Assembly: GCA_029233925.1 (NCBI GenBank)
Contig: JARGOX010000016.1
Coordinates: forward strand, 62,001 to 126,000
DNA: 64,000 nt
Reading direction: 5' to 3'
Source of the DNA: Rhizobiaceae bacterium
Lineage (GTDB): Bacteria > Pseudomonadota > Alphaproteobacteria > Rhizobiales > Rhizobiaceae
How positions within the stretch are numbered: the first letter of the stretch is position 1; every line of letters starts with the position of its first letter. Made by a program: the position numbers and the translations under genes. Below, piece by piece: positions 1-8,956 of the stretch. Below the pieces are notes generated by a model. That model had not been told where the DNA came from and searched no databases. It saw only the letters and a list, made by a program, of their open reading frames with translations.

Positions 1-20
1 AGACCATGGTGGATGCACAC

Positions 21-42
21 CCAATTGCCGTGCTGCAATTGG
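21..42. repeat. Inverted repeat downstream of the DeoR regulator gene
   Basis: Arms CCAATTGC (21-28) and GCAATTGG (35-42) enclose a 6-base loop. It lies just past the stop codon of the minus-strand regulator gene and could fold in its transcript. No run of U follows on either strand, so it is not a convincing intrinsic terminator. Confidence 0.35.
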
Positions 43-74
43 TCTATTGGTCAAACAGACTACAAGAACGCCGG

Positions 75-845
75 TTACGATCCGGAACCGACCTCAATGA
101 GACGCACATCATTCTCGTCGCAAACCTTTCGGATATCATCGCTGACACAATGATCCGTCACAAAGGTGTCGACTTGCGAGATGTGTGCAATTCGAACCGG
201 TGCAGTGCGTTCAAATTTTGTCGAATCGGCAACCAGAATGACGTTGCGGGCATTCTCGATAATTGCCTGGGCGACTTTCACTTCCCGAATATCAAAGTCC
301 AGCAATGCACCATCAGTATCAATCGCTGATGTTCCGATCACAGCGTGGTCAACTTTGAACTGGCGAATGAAATCAACGGCGGTTTCGCCGACGATTCCGC
401 CATCGGTGCTGCGCACAACGCCGCCTGCCATAACGACTTCAAACTTCGGATAGAGACGCAAACGATTGGCAACATTGATGTTGTTGGTGATCGCCATCAG
501 CCCGACGTGATCAAGCAGTGCTTCGCTCACCGCTTCGGTTGTTGTGCCGATATTGATGAATAGAGACGATTCATTTGGAATGAGCGCTGCCGCTGCCTTG
601 CCGATTGCAGTTTTCTCCAGAGCGGCAATCTGCCTGCGATCCTCATACTCGAAATTGGCGACTCCGGACGGGAATTCCGCCCCGCCATGAATGCGCGTCA
701 GAAGCCTTTGTTTACACAGATCATTCAGGTCTTTGCGGATGGTTTGCGGCGTCACGTCAAAGCGCGCAGCAAGTTCATCAACCAGCACCCGTTCCTCCAG
801 TTTTGCCAATTCGAGAATTTGTTCATGACGCGGACTCAGATACAT
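75..845 (-). CDS. DeoR/GlpR-family transcriptional regulator
   Basis: A 256-residue protein with the full DeoR layout. An N-terminal winged helix (about residues 5-57) carries VDELAARFDVTPQTIRKDL and ends in the typical RIHGGAEFPSG hinge. A C-terminal DeoRC sensor domain (about 75-235) has the NIGTTTEAV phosphosugar-binding loop and later VADSTKF. Such proteins are usually repressors released by a phosphorylated sugar or polyol, and the HTH is closest to GlpR types. It is divergent from an SDR gene, and a perfect palindrome (865-897) lies 20 bp above its start, so autoregulation and control of the SDR are likely. The effector cannot be told from this window because genes to the left are missing. 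Confidence 0.88.
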   Translation of the reverse strand: MYLSPRHEQILELAKLEERVLVDELAARFDVTPQTIRKDLNDLCKQRLLTRIHGGAEFPSGVANFEYEDRRQIAALEKTAIGKAAAALIPNESSLFINIGTTTEAVSEALLDHVGLMAITNNINVANRLRLYPKFEVVMAGGVVRSTDGGIVGETAVDFIRQFKVDHAVIGTSAIDTDGALLDFDIREVKVAQAIIENARNVILVADSTKFERTAPVRIAHISQVDTFVTDHCVSDDIRKVCDENDVRLIEVGSGS

Positions 846-864
846 GGATGCTCTCGACTTTCAC

Positions 865-897
865 ATTGCTTTCGTTTGCACTATAATCGAAAGCAAT
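865..897. promoter_or_regulatory. Palindromic operator overlapping the SDR promoter
   Basis: ATTGCTTTCG (865-874) and CGAAAGCAAT (888-897) are perfect 10-base inverted arms with a 13-base spacer. The spacer contains TATAAT (882-887), and TTTCAC (859-864) lies 17 bases upstream, giving a plausible sigma-70 promoter for the plus-strand SDR gene. The CTTTCGTTT core resembles the TTTCGTTT-like half sites of DeoR/GlpR operators. Position between the divergent regulator and SDR genes supports binding by that regulator. The binding itself is inferred. Confidence 0.65.
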
Positions 898-953
898 GGA
901 GATTCAAATCATTCTGCATCGGGCAACCACCGATCCGTTTTATCGAGGACAGC

Positions 954-1715
954 ATGAAACAAACCGGCTTTTCCAGTGAACTTTTCCGGGGCCAGACAAT
1001 TGTCGTTACCGGCGCTGGACGTGGCATCGGGTTTTGCGTCGCTAATGCCTTTGCCGAACATGGGGCCAGCGTCATCGTTCACAGCGGGCGTAGCCGATCG
1101 GCTGAGAAATTCGCAGACACCGGCATTGAGGCGATTGAAGCAGACTTCACCAAAGGCGCGGAGACACAGGGTTTCATTGACACGGTGCTGTCAAAAACCC
1201 GGTCGATTGATGTGTTGGTCAATAATGCAGGCACAATGCATGGCAGATTTCCCGCGGGCGATTTGACCGACGCCCAATATGATGACCTGGTCACGCTCAA
1301 CCAAACCAGCGTCGTCATGGTGTGCCGGGGACTTCTGCCAAAGCTGCGGTCGGCTGAAAATGCTTCCATCATCAATACGGTTTCCATATCAGCGCGAACA
1401 GGCGGCAGCCCGGGATCATCAATCTACAGCGCCACCAAGGCATTTGTTGCGACATACACAAAGGCACTTGCGCGCGAACTGGCCCCGCAGGGCATACGCG
1501 CCAACGCTGTGTCACCCGGAACCATCGATACGGATTTCCACAGTCGGTATTCTTCCCAGGAAAAACTGGAAAACACCCGCAAATCCATTCCCCTGCAAAG
1601 GTTGGGAACACCCGAGGATTGCGCACCAGCCTACCTGTTTCTGGCAAGCAATGCCTTGTCAGGCTATATCACGGGGCAGGTTCTCGAGATCAATGGCGGA
1701 CAATTGATGCTCTAG
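954..1715 (+). CDS. SDR-family NAD(P)-dependent oxidoreductase
   Basis: A 253-residue classical short-chain dehydrogenase/reductase. The cofactor-binding motif TGAGRGIG is at residues 19-26, NNAG at 90-93, the catalytic serine near 144 and the YxxxK pair at Y158 and K162 (IYSATKA). The C-terminal LEINGG is typical of the family. I chose the ATG at 954 because the reading frame open from 687 crosses the promoter and operator, and family members start about 10-20 residues before the glycine motif. It is divergent from the DeoR-type regulator, so it probably oxidises a polyol or sugar taken up by a pathway under that regulator. The substrate cannot be read from sequence. Confidence 0.87.
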   Translation: MKQTGFSSELFRGQTIVVTGAGRGIGFCVANAFAEHGASVIVHSGRSRSAEKFADTGIEAIEADFTKGAETQGFIDTVLSKTRSIDVLVNNAGTMHGRFPAGDLTDAQYDDLVTLNQTSVVMVCRGLLPKLRSAENASIINTVSISARTGGSPGSSIYSATKAFVATYTKALARELAPQGIRANAVSPGTIDTDFHSRYSSQEKLENTRKSIPLQRLGTPEDCAPAYLFLASNALSGYITGQVLEINGGQLML

Positions 1716-1877
1716 CATTTGATGCCGGTCCTGTTGCCCGGAGCTTTTCTTGTTCAATCAAGCGCCGTTTCTTGCGGCAGATGCGTTTGCGCCTTCTGAT
1801 AGCAGCGTCCTGTTGCTGTTTGATCTCCGTGTGACCATTGACGTTACGGCAGTCATCAAGTTGTGATCCCATTCGCT

Positions 1878-3737
1878 CTAATAGCTGCAATCAGGGCGGT
1901 CCGATTTTGCACGTTTGACTTCCCGGTCGAAATTTTCTCTGGTTCTGTTTTTATTGGCGGCGGAATAGACCGGCCAGATCAACTCCGGATCAATAGCCGT
2001 TCGAACCAGTGTATTGACCATCAGATCACCATAGGACGCATGAGCGGGCAATTGCCCCTCCTGCATCAAACGCAACAATTTCGGTGAGGCGGACTTGGCA
2101 TGCGGTCCCGCCAGACACAGGCCTATCATCCCTGCAAGATATGGATGTTGATAGGCGTTTGATCTGTAAAACATGTAACCCCCTTCGAGCCCCGCGCCAA
2201 TTTGCTCCAACAACGTTGGAACCGCCCGTTCCCCATGAATGTGGAGCTGGGAGATAAAGCGCCAGGCTGCCGTTTGAACGGCTTGATCCGAGGCCAGTTT
2301 CACGTGGTGTTCAAAGTGCGGCAACAGATATTCATCCGGCAGTCTTCGAAGCCCTGCGGCCAGGTTTGCAAGCTCTTTTTTCCGCGAAACCTTGAGATTT
2401 TCCGCCCAGGTTGTTCCATCCTCCATGCGCGAAATCATCATTTCGGTCAAATGCGCAATCTGCTGCGGCGTGGTGTTTTTTACCGCATGGTTGACCACCT
2501 GGTACAACCGTGGCGGCGTCGGGAATTTTCTGTTTTCCAGCATTTGATAGGCAATTTCAAAATCCGATCGGGCTGCATCGGCATTGGCTATCAAACCCCT
2601 GCGATCAAGATAATCCGAAAAGGAATTCCATTCCTCCGGGCTAGGGGCTCTGTTTTCAGCCAGGACTTTTTCCATGTTCTCGATAATGCGTTTTTCTGCA
2701 AAGGTACCGTCGAGCTGAAGATCAAACCCAAGAGTCCCGGTCAGGAAAAGCGGCCAATCTGATTTGTCATCATATCTTTTTGCAATGTTGATCCGCTGGA
2801 CAGATCGCCACCAGCCCATGTTCATGTCAAAGCCATATCCAGACTGGGGGGCAGGCACCAATATCCATGCAAACGGTTTGAATGTCACACCGGTCCACCG
2901 GTAGACTTCATTGAATGCGCCATCCATTGCCATCTTCTGATGGACGGTGATCCTGTCAGCAATGATCGTATCTGTGAAAAGTCGAAAGCCGGGGCGTGAC
3001 GCATGAGACCCGCCGGAAATGGCCCGCCCCCTGGTTATGACGATATCGGCGTCAGACAGTTTTGCCTTTTTGGAGACCAGACACTCTCCCTCGCTGATTT
3101 TCAGCTTGATCAGCTCCACCGCATTGGCCGTTTGCTTCTTGCCGGATTTGCCATTTGGTAGAGAAAGCGTGTGTCGACCGGATGCAAATATGGTCTCCGG
3201 GCATTGCGGCAATGTCTCGATGGTGAATTCCACGGCCTCTCCATCCGGCTGCAGTGGTGTAAATGGTTCTCTGGATTCCAGCATCAGAATGCTTCTGGCC
3301 GAACCGCTCAACAGGGCGTGCAGGCAAAATCCGTCGCAGCGCGTGGAAGAATCCTTGGCATATTTGCCTGATCCTTTGGTTATGACGGCTATATTGCCCA
3401 AAGGAAGAGGCAACGTCAGGCTGTTGTGGTCATCTGATACATGGGAAATGGCTTGCTTCTCCATTTGCAGGTTCAACATGTAAGCCGGTATAGCCAGTAG
3501 AATGCCGCAGAGACTGACGGCCAAAAGCGCGCCTGCCCGCCCGGAAAAATGCATTGCATGATAAATTGCATAACTGATGGTCGCGATCAAAAACAGCGCC
3601 GGAACAGACCAATAGGCGATGGAAATGGGTATTCCGATAATGACCAGCATCGGCAAAATGCCAAGTTCCGGCACGGCAAGCACGACAATGGACAGCAAGC
3701 CCAGGAGGGCAAGGACAATGATGTGTTTGCGTTTCAT
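1878..3737 (-). CDS. Unrecognised large membrane-anchored protein
   Basis: I do not recognise this 619-residue protein. From the ATG at 3737 the first 110 residues hold three or four hydrophobic segments (for example IIVLALLGLLSIVVLAV and ALLAVSLCGILLAIPAYML). A long soluble region follows with no known catalytic motif. The last 200 residues are rich in amphipathic helices with spaced leucines and prolines (for example LPDEYLLPHFEHHVKLASD), which could be HEAT-like. The frame is open up to 3971, but that extension is cysteine- and arginine-rich and unlike coding sequence here. It stands alone between an SDR gene and small plus-strand genes, so context gives no function. Confidence 0.7.
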   Translation of the reverse strand: MKRKHIIVLALLGLLSIVVLAVPELGILPMLVIIGIPISIAYWSVPALFLIATISYAIYHAMHFSGRAGALLAVSLCGILLAIPAYMLNLQMEKQAISHVSDDHNSLTLPLPLGNIAVITKGSGKYAKDSSTRCDGFCLHALLSGSARSILMLESREPFTPLQPDGEAVEFTIETLPQCPETIFASGRHTLSLPNGKSGKKQTANAVELIKLKISEGECLVSKKAKLSDADIVITRGRAISGGSHASRPGFRLFTDTIIADRITVHQKMAMDGAFNEVYRWTGVTFKPFAWILVPAPQSGYGFDMNMGWWRSVQRINIAKRYDDKSDWPLFLTGTLGFDLQLDGTFAEKRIIENMEKVLAENRAPSPEEWNSFSDYLDRRGLIANADAARSDFEIAYQMLENRKFPTPPRLYQVVNHAVKNTTPQQIAHLTEMMISRMEDGTTWAENLKVSRKKELANLAAGLRRLPDEYLLPHFEHHVKLASDQAVQTAAWRFISQLHIHGERAVPTLLEQIGAGLEGGYMFYRSNAYQHPYLAGMIGLCLAGPHAKSASPKLLRLMQEGQLPAHASYGDLMVNTLVRTAIDPELIWPVYSAANKNRTRENFDREVKRAKSDRPDCSY

Positions 3738-4034
3738 ATTCTGTCCCGGTTTAATGGTTTTGGGTCTGCCTGCCGGTCTTGAACAGCCTGGTTGGCATTT
3801 GAAACAGCAGGGCAAACACGTTCTTGCCGTGAATTGTTGCAGATATTGTTTACCCGCCGATGAACAAGCACCTTGCAACAATTGATGGCCGTGACCCCAA
3901 TTCGGGAATATGCACCCATAGCCACTTGAGCACGACCGATAGACGTCTGCCTGAGGTCGGCAGATGCCCAAGATGTCACATGGAATGCGATGGGATCACC
4001 TGCTATCCAAATCTCATGCCATCGGAGATGTATT
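3738..4034. other. Intergenic region, no feature seen
   Basis: This 297-base stretch separates the divergent membrane-protein gene and the DUF2867 gene. It should hold both promoters, but I saw no convincing palindrome, terminator or small gene. Open frames here lack a ribosome site and are low quality. Confidence 0.4.
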
Positions 4035-4553
4035 TTGGACAAGACCGAGCTCTATACGCTGCCAAATACCAACATCCAGCTGTTGGCGCCGCCAGCTGAA
4101 CTTGATTTTTTCGACCAACAGACAATCCGGCTTTCCAGATCCGTCACCCCACTTGAGGCGTGGGGCATCATGACCTCTCGGCCATCACCCGTGTTAAAGT
4201 GGGCGTTCCGCATCAGAGACTTCATTTCGTCCCTGTTTGGGGTGAAGAAGATCAGCGGCTTCTCCACCGCCTCACGCAAAACCGTTTCAGTCGGCCAAAA
4301 GCTGGATTTTTTCCTGGTAGAACACGTCTCGAACGATGTGCTTTCTCTGTCAGCACGTGACAGCCATCTGGATGTCTTGACGTGCATATCGAGGAACGGA
4401 AAAGAACTGACCATTACGTCGTCAGTGAAAACCCACAAAATATTTGGCCGAATATATATGCTGCCGGTCGCGCCTGCCCACAAAGTGATTGTGCGATCTT
4501 TCCTGCGCCACCTCAAAAAACAATGTTCAATTTCGGCTCTGAGCCCAAAGTGA
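4035..4553 (+). CDS. DUF2867-type protein
   Basis: A 172-residue protein resembling DUF2867 proteins of unknown function. The recognisable block runs from about residue 40 to the end: a W-x-I segment, LFGVKKISGFST, a central region ending LDVLTCIS, then a beta-strand pair and a C-terminal KVIVRSFLRHL helix. The TTG at 4035 has GGAG seven bases upstream and starts at a sensible length. The frame continues to an ATG at 3990, but that extension is arginine/cysteine-rich and doubtful. It is followed after 46 bases by another small conserved gene in the same direction. No enzymatic motif is visible. Confidence 0.6.
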   Translation: MDKTELYTLPNTNIQLLAPPAELDFFDQQTIRLSRSVTPLEAWGIMTSRPSPVLKWAFRIRDFISSLFGVKKISGFSTASRKTVSVGQKLDFFLVEHVSNDVLSLSARDSHLDVLTCISRNGKELTITSSVKTHKIFGRIYMLPVAPAHKVIVRSFLRHLKKQCSISALSPK

Positions 4554-4599
4554 CTGTTTTGCCTTGAAAAGAAAAACCCAACCATGTTTTAAGTCCGGC

Positions 4600-4953
4600 A
4601 TGAACAAAAAACCTGAAACCGTAACACTCTGGCGTCCCATTGGGCCGAAAGAACTTGTCTTGCTTGAGCAGTCAGGCATGCGTGCGTTTCCGCCACGTTT
4701 GCCGGAACAGCCCATATTCTATCCGGTGCTCACGGAAGAATATGCCATAAAAATCGCGCGCGATTGGAATGTCAAAGATAGCGGTTCCGGGTTTGTCACG
4801 CGCTTTGAAGTTCTCGAATCCTATCTGAACGCATACGACGTTCACGAAGCTGGAGGTCAGGCACATCTTGAGTACTGGATTCCAGCTGAAGAGATGAGCG
4901 CCTTCAACAATGCTATTGTTGGTAACATTGTGATTACGCAAGAGTTTCGCTGA
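4600..4953 (+). CDS. Small conserved protein (of the kind annotated ADP-ribosylation/crystallin J1)
   Basis: A 117-residue protein that begins near VTLWRPIGPKELVLLEQSG and has the blocks FPPRLPEQPIFYPVL, ARDWN, GFVTRFEV and EYWIPAEEMSAFNNAIVG. I recall close relatives annotated as ADP-ribosylation/crystallin J1 protein in Proteobacteria, although the chain is far too short to be a true ADP-ribosylglycohydrolase and shows no catalytic site I can name. The ATG at 4600 is preferred over an upstream TTG at 4564 because conserved sequence starts about 6 residues later. It may be cotranscribed with the preceding gene. Confidence 0.6.
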   Translation: MNKKPETVTLWRPIGPKELVLLEQSGMRAFPPRLPEQPIFYPVLTEEYAIKIARDWNVKDSGSGFVTRFEVLESYLNAYDVHEAGGQAHLEYWIPAEEMSAFNNAIVGNIVITQEFR

Positions 4954-5037
4954 GGGCAGTCAAAGACAACCAGGACTGGTCGAATGTCACTCACCGACCT
5001 ATCGCAAGCATCAGAATCTCGGCAACAATTCTCGCCG

Positions 5038-5622
5038 TCAGATCATTGGCGCACGGGCGGCATCACTGAGAAATGCCAAGACATAGGCTGAAAACGAACG
5101 CCAGCATTCAACCCGAAAGACATTTTCCTCTTCACGCAGAAGCACGATTTCGGCCTTGCCGAGGATCGTGCGCGAGCAGGCGCCGACGGCAAAGGCATCC
5201 AGTGACAGGTTTTGCGGACACCCGGCGCTGATGACGGCCTCGGCCCCCTGGCCAGACACGATAATGGCCGTGTTGCGATGCGAGACATCAACGGCCGCAT
5301 GGAGGCCCCTGGCCTTGGCACAGGCCCCCATCAGATCCGCACCGGCCTCGTCGATCACCAGCCACTCATCCGGCCCCAGCCAAAGGGCCACCCGCTGCCT
5401 GGTCCTTGAAGCGGTTGAACGGACCGATGTCTTGGGTTGATCCGGCAGCTTGATGCCAAGCGCTTTCGACAATGCGGCCACAGCGTCAGGCCGTGCGCGC
5501 AGTGAAATGCGGCTGGCAGGCGCTGCCTCGGTGAGACTGACCAGCTGTGAGGCAAAGCCCTGACCTTCAAGCAATGTGTGTCGCGCGGCGGCCATTTGCC
5601 TGGCTCCAGTATTCTTAGCCAT
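5038..5622 (-). CDS. soxG: Sarcosine oxidase gamma subunit
   Basis: A 194-residue SoxG, the smallest folate-fold subunit of heterotetrameric sarcosine oxidase. The segment VALWLGPDEWLVID and the later VDVSHRNTAIIVSG and SAGCPQNLSLDAF are typical of the family. It is last in the soxB-soxD-soxA-soxG operon and its start overlaps the end of soxA by 8 bases, so translation is coupled. I chose the ATG at 5622 because GGGAG sits about 10 bases upstream; an in-frame ATG at 5643 has no such site. In the complex this subunit helps form the interface with the tetrahydrofolate-binding part of SoxA. Confidence 0.9.
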   Translation of the reverse strand: MAKNTGARQMAAARHTLLEGQGFASQLVSLTEAAPASRISLRARPDAVAALSKALGIKLPDQPKTSVRSTASRTRQRVALWLGPDEWLVIDEAGADLMGACAKARGLHAAVDVSHRNTAIIVSGQGAEAVISAGCPQNLSLDAFAVGACSRTILGKAEIVLLREEENVFRVECWRSFSAYVLAFLSDAARAPMI

Positions 5623-8611
5623 GTGTCCGCTCTCCCTTTTCATCGAAGAAAACCGTACCGGTCACTTCCACTTCTATTGTGCGATCGGCCATGGGCACAT
5701 AGAGCGTTTCACCCATTCTGGACCGCCCGCCGGCCAGCAAGGCCATGGCAATCGACCGGCCGCAATTTTCCGACCAGTAGGAAGACGTCACGTGCCCGAG
5801 CATGGTCATCGGTATGGCCTGGTTGGGATCAGCGACAATCTGTGCGCCCTCCTCTAGAACCGTTTTGGGATCTTTGGTCTTCAGGCCGATCAACTGCTTG
5901 CGGCCATCGGCGACGATATCAGGGCGCGTCAGGCCGCGAATACCGACAAAATCCGGTTTGCTTTTCGCAATGGCCCAGCCAAGACCAGCATCCTGCGGCG
6001 TCACCGTTCCGTCCGTATCCTGACCAACGATGATAAAGCCTTTTTCAGCCCGCAATATATGCATGGCCTCAGTGCCATAGACGCAAGCCCCCAAGGGTTC
6101 GGCCCGCTGCCAGATGGCCTCCCACACGGCCTGCCCGTAGTCGGCAGGAACATTGACTTCAAAACCAGCCTCCCCGGTGAAGGAAACCCGGAACAGACGT
6201 GTCGGCACCCCGCAGATTGTGCCCTCTCGAGCACTCATATGCGGCATGGATTCACTGGAAAGATCGATCCCTTCCACCAGCGGCGCGATGATGTCCCGCG
6301 CCTTTGGTCCCTGCACGGCAATGACCGCCCATTGTTCACTGGTCGACGTCAGCCAGACATCAAGTTCGGGGAATTCCGTTTGAAGGTAGTCTTCCATGTG
6401 ATTGAGAACACGCGGCGCTCCGCCGGTCGTTGTCGTGACATGGAACCGGTCTTCGGCAATCCGCGCAACCACGCCATCATCGTAGATGAAGCCATCCTCG
6501 CGCAGCATGATTCCGTATTTGCATCGGCCTGGCTGCAACTTGGCCCAGCCATTGGTATAGATAATATCAAGGAATTTTGCCGCATCCGGGCCCACCACTT
6601 CGATCTTGCCCAATGTTGATGCATCAAACAGGCCGGCGATCTCGCGCACGGTGCGGCATTCGCGATTGACGGCCGCATGCATGTCCTCGCCGACACGCGG
6701 AAGATACCAGGCCCGTTTCCACTGACCGACATCCTCAAAAACGGCCCCATGCGCCTCCTGCCAGGCATGCATCGCCGTCTTGCGTGCCGGGTCGAACAAT
6801 TTGCCACGTCCATGATTGACAATGGCCCCGAAGGTCACCGGCGTATAGGGCGCACGGAAAGTCGTCAGGCCAACCTGCGGCATCTCCCGGTCCAGCGCTT
6901 CCGCGGCGATTGCAAGCCCATGAATATTCGAGGTTTTCCCCTGATCGGATGCCATACCAGTGGTGGTAAAGCGCTTGATATGTTCGATGGAATGCATGCC
7001 CTCGCGCACAGCCAGTCGAATATCCTTGGCTGTGACATCGTTCTGGAAGTCCACAAAAGCCTTGACGTTCGCGTTGGCTCCGGCCACGCCGCCAGCGCTG
7101 CCTGCCATGCCACCCGACCAGTCGCCTGCCCCCTCACCCACAATCTTCAGTGCGCCAGAGGGTTTTCGTCCGGTCTGCCCCGCAGCCTTGCGCCCGGCCA
7201 TAAGAGCTTCTTCGATGCTGGCCTGCAGACCATCCGTGCCGTTGCAGGCGCCGACGCTGACGCATTCCTGCGCATGTTCGCCGGGCAGGAACCGCTCGGT
7301 TGCCGCATCCCAGGCAACTTTTCCGCGTGATTGCGAGAACATGTGAACGGATGGTGTCCAGCCGGCGGACATGATCAGCGCATCCACCGCAAAGGTCCGG
7401 CTGCCGCCGCCTCCCTTGCGCTCGACAATCATCGCATTGACGCGCCGGGCACCCTTGGTGTCGACGACACAATGGCTGGTCAGCACCTCGATATCCAGAT
7501 CGGCCGCTTTCGACAGGAGACCTTCACCGGGATGATCCCGGCAATCGATGATGGCCTCGATGGAAATTCCGGCGCGTTTGAGATCAAATGCGCTCTCATA
7601 GGCGCTGTCATTGGCCGTATAGACGCCGACCTTGGTGCCGACTGCCACACCATAATGGTTCAGATAGATACGTGCTGCCGAGGACAACATGATGCCGGGG
7701 CGATCATTGTTGGCAAAGACCATGTGACGCTCGATGGCGCCCGTGGCGATGATCACTTTTTTGGCGCGCACCTGCCAGACCCGTTCGCGTGGCAGGCTGG
7801 CAGCCGGATCCGCAAGATGGTCCGTCACCCGCTCCACCAGAGCCACAAAGTTCTGGGCATAATAGCCAAAGGCAGTTGTTCGCGTCAGCACCCGCACATT
7901 GTCCATGGCGGCCAGTTGCCGCGCCGTGTCACTGGCCCAGTCAATTCCGGGTCTGCCATCCACGCAGACGCCGCTGTCATAGGAAAGCGCGCCGCCGATC
8001 CGAGCCTGTTCGTCGCACAGGATCACATCCGCGCCGGATCGCGCTGCCGCCAGCGCAGCAGTCAGCCCCGAGACACCTCCACCAATGATCATCACGTCCG
8101 TATGAATATACCGGCTGGCATAATAGTCGGTGTCAGCCGCATCCGGCGCAACACCCAGGCCTGCGGCACTGCGAATCACCGGTTCATAGAGTTTTTCCCA
8201 GGCCATTTTCGGCCACATGAAGGTCTTGTAGTAAAACCCGGCGGCAAAAAGCGGCGACAGGAGATTGTTCACCGAACCGACATCGAAGGCCAGAGACGGC
8301 CAGCGGTTCTGGGAAACAGCCACCATGCCCTCGAAGACTTCCTGAACGGTGGCGCGTACATTGGGCTGCTGGCGCGATTTGTCCCGCTCGATCCCCATCA
8401 GCGCATTGGGTTCCTCCGAACCGGCCCCAAGAACACCGCGCGGGCGATGATATTTGAAGGAACGACCCATCAGATGCACGCCATTGGCCAGCAATGCCGA
8501 GGCCAGCGTGTCACCTTCAAGCGCAGTGTAGATTTCTCCGTCAAAGGTGAAGCGGAGCTTTTTTGCCGGTGTGAGTCGACCAGCGCCGGCAATGCGATTT
8601 GCCCCACTCAT
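5615..8611 (-). CDS. soxA: Sarcosine oxidase alpha subunit
   Basis: A 998-residue SoxA of normal length. The N-terminal part (about 20-110) is the ferredoxin-like domain with FTFDGEIYTALEGDTLASALLANG. An NAD-binding Rossmann segment with GGGVSGLTAALAAARSG lies near residues 175-195, and a second FAD/NAD-type region follows. The C-terminal 390 residues (from about 610) form a GcvT-like tetrahydrofolate domain ending in FFDEKGERTHG. The enzyme oxidises sarcosine to glycine, making hydrogen peroxide and passing the methyl carbon to tetrahydrofolate as methylene-THF. The start overlaps the soxD stop in an ATGA, so the subunits are co-translated. Confidence 0.95.
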   Translation of the reverse strand: MSGANRIAGAGRLTPAKKLRFTFDGEIYTALEGDTLASALLANGVHLMGRSFKYHRPRGVLGAGSEEPNALMGIERDKSRQQPNVRATVQEVFEGMVAVSQNRWPSLAFDVGSVNNLLSPLFAAGFYYKTFMWPKMAWEKLYEPVIRSAAGLGVAPDAADTDYYASRYIHTDVMIIGGGVSGLTAALAAARSGADVILCDEQARIGGALSYDSGVCVDGRPGIDWASDTARQLAAMDNVRVLTRTTAFGYYAQNFVALVERVTDHLADPAASLPRERVWQVRAKKVIIATGAIERHMVFANNDRPGIMLSSAARIYLNHYGVAVGTKVGVYTANDSAYESAFDLKRAGISIEAIIDCRDHPGEGLLSKAADLDIEVLTSHCVVDTKGARRVNAMIVERKGGGGSRTFAVDALIMSAGWTPSVHMFSQSRGKVAWDAATERFLPGEHAQECVSVGACNGTDGLQASIEEALMAGRKAAGQTGRKPSGALKIVGEGAGDWSGGMAGSAGGVAGANANVKAFVDFQNDVTAKDIRLAVREGMHSIEHIKRFTTTGMASDQGKTSNIHGLAIAAEALDREMPQVGLTTFRAPYTPVTFGAIVNHGRGKLFDPARKTAMHAWQEAHGAVFEDVGQWKRAWYLPRVGEDMHAAVNRECRTVREIAGLFDASTLGKIEVVGPDAAKFLDIIYTNGWAKLQPGRCKYGIMLREDGFIYDDGVVARIAEDRFHVTTTTGGAPRVLNHMEDYLQTEFPELDVWLTSTSEQWAVIAVQGPKARDIIAPLVEGIDLSSESMPHMSAREGTICGVPTRLFRVSFTGEAGFEVNVPADYGQAVWEAIWQRAEPLGACVYGTEAMHILRAEKGFIIVGQDTDGTVTPQDAGLGWAIAKSKPDFVGIRGLTRPDIVADGRKQLIGLKTKDPKTVLEEGAQIVADPNQAIPMTMLGHVTSSYWSENCGRSIAMALLAGGRSRMGETLYVPMADRTIEVEVTGTVFFDEKGERTHG

Positions 8612-8937
8612 GTCTTTGCACCTTTTGATTTGGCCTTGCCATTGCCGATATCAGGGTCACGCCGGTCAGGATGCGGCAGCCCGGCCTCATAGGTCATGGC
8701 AAATCGGTCTGTCACCGTATCACGCACCGCATTGAAGAAACGCCCGCATCCATGAATATGCCGCCACCGCTCATGGGCCGTGCCTTTCGGATTGGTGCGC
8801 AGAAAGAAGAATTGGGTGAATTCCTCATCACTGATGGAGGTGATGTCGGCCGGGCGCGCGATATGGGCTTCGCCGGCATGGCGAAACTCCAGTTCGGGGC
8901 GCTCTTCGCGGCAATAGGGACAATGGATCAATAACAT
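8608..8937 (-). CDS. soxD: Sarcosine oxidase delta subunit
   Basis: A 109-residue SoxD, the zinc-binding small subunit. It begins MLLIHCPYCREERPELEF and carries a CPYC pair at residues 6-9, with later HIHGCGRFFNAVRDT supplying further likely zinc ligands. The ATG at 8937 was chosen because the family starts directly with LIxCPYC; an in-frame upstream extension to 8991 overlaps the end of soxB. The lysine-rich tail ending KAKSKGAKT is usual for delta subunits. It sits between soxB (20-base gap) and soxA (4-base overlap). Confidence 0.93.
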   Translation of the reverse strand: MLLIHCPYCREERPELEFRHAGEAHIARPADITSISDEEFTQFFFLRTNPKGTAHERWRHIHGCGRFFNAVRDTVTDRFAMTYEAGLPHPDRRDPDIGNGKAKSKGAKT

Positions 8938-8956
8938 GATGAAACCGCCTGACCTG

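Noticed and set aside
7331-8692. 453-residue open frame on the plus strand
   Set aside because: It is the antisense of soxA, has an odd composition rich in His, Arg and Gly, and no ribosome site.
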